32,842 bases of DNA from a virus: the IMG/VR virus record IMGVR_UViG_3300030103_000679, positions 1-32,842 of that record. One strand, 5' to 3'. The notes beneath the pieces were generated by a model that was given only the letters and a program-made list of their open reading frames with translations, was not told where the DNA came from and ran no database searches. How positions within the stretch are numbered: the stretch's first letter is position 1; each line of letters begins with the position of its first letter. The position numbers were made by a program, and so were the translations under genes. Below, piece by piece: positions 29,502 through 32,842 of the stretch.

Positions 29502-30833
29502 ATGATAATTACAAATTTGACAGAGAAGATGTTGTATGACTTATTAATGGATACGATTGAAGAAGGATATGACAAGCAAATGGAAGAAAGAGAACGTCTG
29601 CTTGATTATTATGAAGGGGTAAACCTACAACAAGATCTTAAGCAGTATTTTGACAGTGAATCTCTTTCACAAATACCGCCTATGTATATTAACTTGGTAA
29701 GAAATATTATTTCAAGACGTGCATTGGTATATCAACAAAGCCCTGTAAGATATAACGACAAATACAATGAAGTATTAGGCAACTTTGATAGTTTTATGAA
29801 ACAATTTGAGCAGCTTACTTACCTATTAGGTACAGAAGCTTTGTATACACACTGGGACGACGAAAACAAAGAATTAAAATATAGACCTATACACTTTTTT
29901 GTCCCCTTCTTCAAGCCAAACGAGGACGAGCCATTTGCAATTATGTATCAGGCTGAGAGTCAGTTAATGGCGAGATCAGAAGACGCACAGTATATGTTTT
30001 GGAGTAAAGAAACTGATGATATGGAAGGTAAACACTTTATGATCAGTTCACGTGGGAAGGTTACTTCTGTTGTCCCTGATGACAGAAACCCTTATGGCGA
30101 TATTATTCCATTTAACATAGCACACCGACACCCATACACTAGGGACTTTTTTAGAGAAGGGGCAAATGATTTAGTTGATGGTATGCGATCTATCAACATT
30201 ATGCTAACAGAATTGGCTTTGCATGGAAGATTCCAATTGGGACAGCCTTTATTTACTGGATTAGATACTGAACAACGTATCACAATGGGGCAAGATAAAG
30301 CGATAGTGCTTCCTGAAGGGGCTAACTTTTCTTATGCAAGCCCAAGTGCCGATATTAATGGTATGATTGAATCTACGAAGTATATGGTGGACTCTATTGC
30401 TCAAGCAAACAATGTTAGAATTAATTGGACTGACAAAGCACAAGAATCAGGACTATCTAAAAAAATGAGTGAATTAGATCTTATGGACTCTTTACGATCT
30501 GACACCGAACAGATTTATAGACCATTTGAAAAGCAACAATTTGAAATTGCTAAACGTATTTGTGAAGTATCAGGCGGAATTAATTTAGGCGATCAATTCA
30601 GTATTGATTTTTCTGAGAGAGAAGTGCCAATGTCGCAACAAGAGGAAATACAATATTATACGTGGGCTTTTGACAACGATCTTGAAACAAGACAGTCATA
30701 CCTAAGAAAGAAAAACCCTGATTTACAAGAAGAAGAAATACAGCAGATAGTAGAACAGCTTGACTCAGAAGTGCCAAGCAAAGAAAACGAAACTCAATCA
30801 ATTATTGATAAAATAGGCGAGAGAGTTGGTTAA
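29502..30833 (+). CDS. Portal protein
   Basis: A 443-residue protein between the terminase and minor head genes. It contains the portal-style stretch PPMYINLVRNIISRRALVYQ (59-78), a later RHPYTRDFF, and the helix SIAQANNVRINWT with 'SGLSKKMSELDL' (about 322-333) as in SPP1-type portals. It forms the twelve-part ring at the capsid vertex through which DNA enters and leaves, and to which connector proteins bind. An acidic, disordered C-terminus follows. AAAGG lies ahead of ATG. Its end overlaps the minor head start. Confidence 0.85.
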   Translation: MIITNLTEKMLYDLLMDTIEEGYDKQMEERERLLDYYEGVNLQQDLKQYFDSESLSQIPPMYINLVRNIISRRALVYQQSPVRYNDKYNEVLGNFDSFMKQFEQLTYLLGTEALYTHWDDENKELKYRPIHFFVPFFKPNEDEPFAIMYQAESQLMARSEDAQYMFWSKETDDMEGKHFMISSRGKVTSVVPDDRNPYGDIIPFNIAHRHPYTRDFFREGANDLVDGMRSINIMLTELALHGRFQLGQPLFTGLDTEQRITMGQDKAIVLPEGANFSYASPSADINGMIESTKYMVDSIAQANNVRINWTDKAQESGLSKKMSELDLMDSLRSDTEQIYRPFEKQQFEIAKRICEVSGGINLGDQFSIDFSEREVPMSQQEEIQYYTWAFDNDLETRQSYLRKKNPDLQEEEIQQIVEQLDSEVPSKENETQSIIDKIGERVG

Positions 30834-31584
30834 TTTAGACTTTTACAATAAAGAAATAGCCAATATACAACAAGAATTACTAAACAAATTAGATAATGTT
30901 GTAGCAGGGCTTTCTACGCTTACTGACACAGAATTACTGCAAGTAGCACAACAAATAGACTTTTATTCAGAAATGGAAAAAATAGGATACGCTGGGCTAC
31001 TGAGTAAAGTAAGCAGTACGTATGATGATGAAATAGCCATTATATATGCTGAACTTTCTAATAGACAATTAGCAAAGATCTCTGCGTCAAACGTAGAAGT
31101 GTTAAGACAACTGAAAGAGTTTGAATTATCTTTTTTAAGTGATGGGGTTAAACAATACTCTAATCAAGTTAAAGTTGCAATGTTGCGTGGGTTAATCACA
31201 GGACAAAGCACAGCACAAATTATGGAATCACTCACAGCTACGTATGGTGTAGGAAATTTCATTAGCAGTTCTCAGTCTGCTTTTTTAATAGAAGACTCTT
31301 TTTCAAGATTTTCGCAGTCTGTTACAGGTAAAGTATATGAGGATTTTCCTGAAACGAAATTCCAATATGAGGGACCTGTTGATGGAAAAACAAGACAGGT
31401 TTGCAGAAGAGCATTAGCTTCTACAGGACAGGGGCTTACAAGAAAAGAAATAGACAAGTTAGGTTATGTCAATTTTACTGACAGGGGCGGTTATAATTGT
31501 AGACACAGATGGGTAAAAGCAATAGTCAAGTTTACCCCTGAACAATTACAAGCGAGAAAAGGATTATACCAAGATGAAGATTAG
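30826..31584 (+). CDS. Minor head protein (Mu F-like / head morphogenesis)
   Basis: A 252-residue protein with an N-terminal helical half and the C-terminal minor-head signature: YEGPVDGKTRQVCRRAL (181-197) and GYNCRHRW (222-229). Cys193, Cys225 and His227 may bind zinc or an in-built structural metal. These proteins are a few copies inside the capsid near the portal. TTG 30826 is the likely start: no ATG lies nearby, it overlaps the portal stop, and GGCGAGAG is upstream. It overlaps the next gene by 11 bases. Confidence 0.82.
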   Translation: MVNLDFYNKEIANIQQELLNKLDNVVAGLSTLTDTELLQVAQQIDFYSEMEKIGYAGLLSKVSSTYDDEIAIIYAELSNRQLAKISASNVEVLRQLKEFELSFLSDGVKQYSNQVKVAMLRGLITGQSTAQIMESLTATYGVGNFISSSQSAFLIEDSFSRFSQSVTGKVYEDFPETKFQYEGPVDGKTRQVCRRALASTGQGLTRKEIDKLGYVNFTDRGGYNCRHRWVKAIVKFTPEQLQARKGLYQDED

Positions 31585-32050
31585 AAACATAGTCAAAGGA
31601 AGTGCACAGCAAATGAAGCTTGTCGCACAAGACGCTATTTCTTTAATACAAGTAGATGCTATGCGTAATGGTATGTTCCAAAACAATAGAAGCGGATTTG
31701 GCTATTCAGATCAATACAAGAAGTATAAAAGCAATAGTATGCGTGGTGTCAAGACAGGGCAAAAGCTTAAATCATATAAAAGCAACAAAGCCCCTGACAC
31801 GACTACTACTTTTGTGAATATGCGATTATCAGGAACTACATTTGATAATATGATGGCTAAGGGCAAAACCAATCAGGGCATTATAACCTTTACTAAAAAT
31901 GGTAATGTAGTATTGTGGAACAAAGATCGTGGCTATGATATTTTTGATTTAAGAGATAAAAACAGAGAATTAGTTGCGGAAGAATACGCAAAAAGAATTT
32001 TGGATAGAAACATTAAAAAGTATGTATCCAAAACTATAACAATAAAATAG
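31574..32050 (+). CDS. Virion assembly protein candidate
   Basis: A 158-residue basic protein with an N-terminal helix (AQQMKLVAQDAISLIQVDAM) and a strand-rich middle, NMRLSGTTFDNMMAKGK (82-98), then NVVLWNKDRGY. This resembles small head-tail joining or virion morphogenesis proteins, but no signature is decisive. Its place between the minor head protein and the scaffold supports a head role. It overlaps the previous gene and its stop is 8 bases before the scaffold start. Confidence 0.5.
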   Translation: MKIRNIVKGSAQQMKLVAQDAISLIQVDAMRNGMFQNNRSGFGYSDQYKKYKSNSMRGVKTGQKLKSYKSNKAPDTTTTFVNMRLSGTTFDNMMAKGKTNQGIITFTKNGNVVLWNKDRGYDIFDLRDKNRELVAEEYAKRILDRNIKKYVSKTITIK

Positions 32051-32058
32051 GAGGACAG

Positions 32059-32601
32059 ATGTCCGAAGAAACTAAAATAGTAGAAGAACAAGCAGTAGCA
32101 GAAACTCCTACACAGGAAACAGAAGTAAATGAAGAACGTGGATCACTAATTGCAGAAAGCAAGAAGTATCGCACTAGGGCTCAAACAGCAGAAGCCAAGT
32201 TGAAAGATCTTGAGGAAAATTTAAAACTACAAGAACAAAAACAACTCGAAGAAAAAGAGGAATTTAAAACTCTTTACGAAACTTCTCAAAAAGAACTCAG
32301 TCAGTTGAAACCAATTGTTGAGCAATTTGAAATACAAGAGAAGCAAAGACGTGAACATCTGCTGTCCCAACTTTCTGATGACGAACAAGAAATATACCAA
32401 GATCTACCAACAATTAAGTTGGAAAAGCACGTAGAAAGAATGGGAAATAAAAAAGTGCAAATATCTGACGCCAAAGAAGTCACTTCAAGTGGCAAATTTG
32501 CTGAAAATACGAAATGGGGAGATTTATCAGACGCAGATCGTGAAAAAGCAAAGAAAAATCCAAAACTTTGGAAGCAGATTGTAGATGGGTATAGAAATTA
32601 A
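32059..32601 (+). CDS. Scaffold protein
   Basis: A 180-residue, very acidic and then charged coiled-coil protein: disordered N-terminus (VAETPTQETEVNEERG), long helix from about residue 30 to 100 (SKKYRTRAQTAEAKLKDLEE and on), and a helical basic C-terminal end (REKAKKNPKLWKQIVDG). This composition, and location directly before the capsid gene, are those of a phage scaffolding protein that templates procapsid assembly and leaves before packaging. GGAGG precedes ATG. Confidence 0.82.
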   Translation: MSEETKIVEEQAVAETPTQETEVNEERGSLIAESKKYRTRAQTAEAKLKDLEENLKLQEQKQLEEKEEFKTLYETSQKELSQLKPIVEQFEIQEKQRREHLLSQLSDDEQEIYQDLPTIKLEKHVERMGNKKVQISDAKEVTSSGKFAENTKWGDLSDADREKAKKNPKLWKQIVDGYRN

Positions 32602-32629
32602 AAACTATATTTTCTAAGGGGGAAATACA

Positions 32630-32842
32630 ATGGCAGACGGAAATGTAACTCCAACAACAGCTGCAAATTTCATTCCTGAGATGTGGAGAGATGCAATTTT
32701 AGATTATGCAGAAAGACGCTTTGTCTTACGTAATCAAGTATCTGACTTCTCAAGTATGTTAGCAAGCGGTGGAGACATCCTAAATATACCAAAAGTAGCA
32801 GAAGAAACTGCTGCGAGCAAAACAGCAGGAAGTGCTGTTACA
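32630..32842 (+). CDS. Major capsid protein, 5' part (continues at base 100)
   Basis: The start of the capsid gene: ATG 32630 with AAGGGGGAA upstream, one of the best ribosome sites in the window. The 71 codons end at the window edge exactly on a codon boundary and continue at base 100 on the circle, for 290 residues in all. The N-arm NVTPTTAANFIPEMW is typical of marine phage capsid proteins of the HK97 type. It shares nine of twelve residues with the 39-aa product at 13943. Confidence 0.85.
   Translation, partial: MADGNVTPTTAANFIPEMWRDAILDYAERRFVLRNQVSDFSSMLASGGDILNIPKVAEETAASKTAGSAVT
32745..32842. repeat. Terminal overlap, right copy (circularity)
   Basis: Identical over 98 bases to 2-99. 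The preceding base is G (32744), compared with T at position 1. See the left copy for interpretation. Confidence 0.9.

Noticed and set aside
1-32842. 98-bp terminal repeat as a biological direct terminal repeat or cohesive end
   Set aside because: It lies inside the capsid coding frame, which reads through the joint; best explained by circular assembly.

Overview
The window is a complete, circularly closed genome of a tailed phage (siphovirus-like), AT-rich, period about 32,743 bp. Bases 2-99 are repeated exactly at 32745-32842, inside the major capsid gene, so the sequence was cut in the middle of that gene. Family content (NVGIGT-type fibre with S74 chaperone, FmdB-like zinc ribbon, small MPKKKGLYAN-type basic proteins, 'NYETWNV' protein, TET/JBP dioxygenase) resembles uncultured marine phages. 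The host cannot be named. Shine-Dalgarno sequences are frequent and the genes are packed with TAATG, ATGA and TGATG overlaps.

Layout on the circle. Packaging and head: small terminase-like DUF5681 protein (28020), large terminase (28294), portal (29502), Mu F-like minor head protein (30826), a virion-assembly candidate (31574), scaffold (32059), capsid (32630 through the junction to 759). Next come an FmdB-like zinc ribbon, a 1550-residue tail fibre, small fibre-linked genes, a GH108 endolysin with a small hydrophobic neighbour, and a metallophosphoesterase (845-7948). Then a 56-aa gene, a connector candidate, four tiny very basic proteins, tail completion, tail tube, tail chaperones joined by a likely -1 frameshift, tape measure, a 39-aa protein resembling the capsid N-arm, a membrane coiled-coil protein, a secreted thioredoxin-like protein lacking its cysteines, and two tail-tip proteins (7939-17885). 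A hairpin terminator closes this unit.

A two-gene minus-strand island (17942-18693) includes a cysteine-peptidase-like protein. A roughly 320-bp AT-rich divergent spacer with perfect palindromes follows. The plus-strand early region (19015-23766) encodes a Dam-like adenine methyltransferase, an annealing-type recombination candidate, a small SSB-tailed protein, a NinG-like HNH nuclease, short replication-like proteins, a SEC-C zinc protein and a sigma region 4-like regulator, ending in a terminator. No DNA polymerase, helicase, primase, integrase or clear repressor is visible.

The most exciting region is 24134-28002: ParB-like protein, TET/JBP dioxygenase, stand-alone class II glutamine amidotransferase, GNAT acyltransferase, amino acid:DNA transferase/aGPT-PPlase-like protein and P-loop kinase, overlapping end to end. 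This looks like a complete post-replicative DNA base hypermodification pathway: oxidise a methyl group in DNA, phosphorylate it, replace it with an amine, and acylate it. There is no hydroxymethyl-dUMP synthase and no cytosine-5 methyltransferase, so thymine in DNA is the most economical substrate. The final base is inference.
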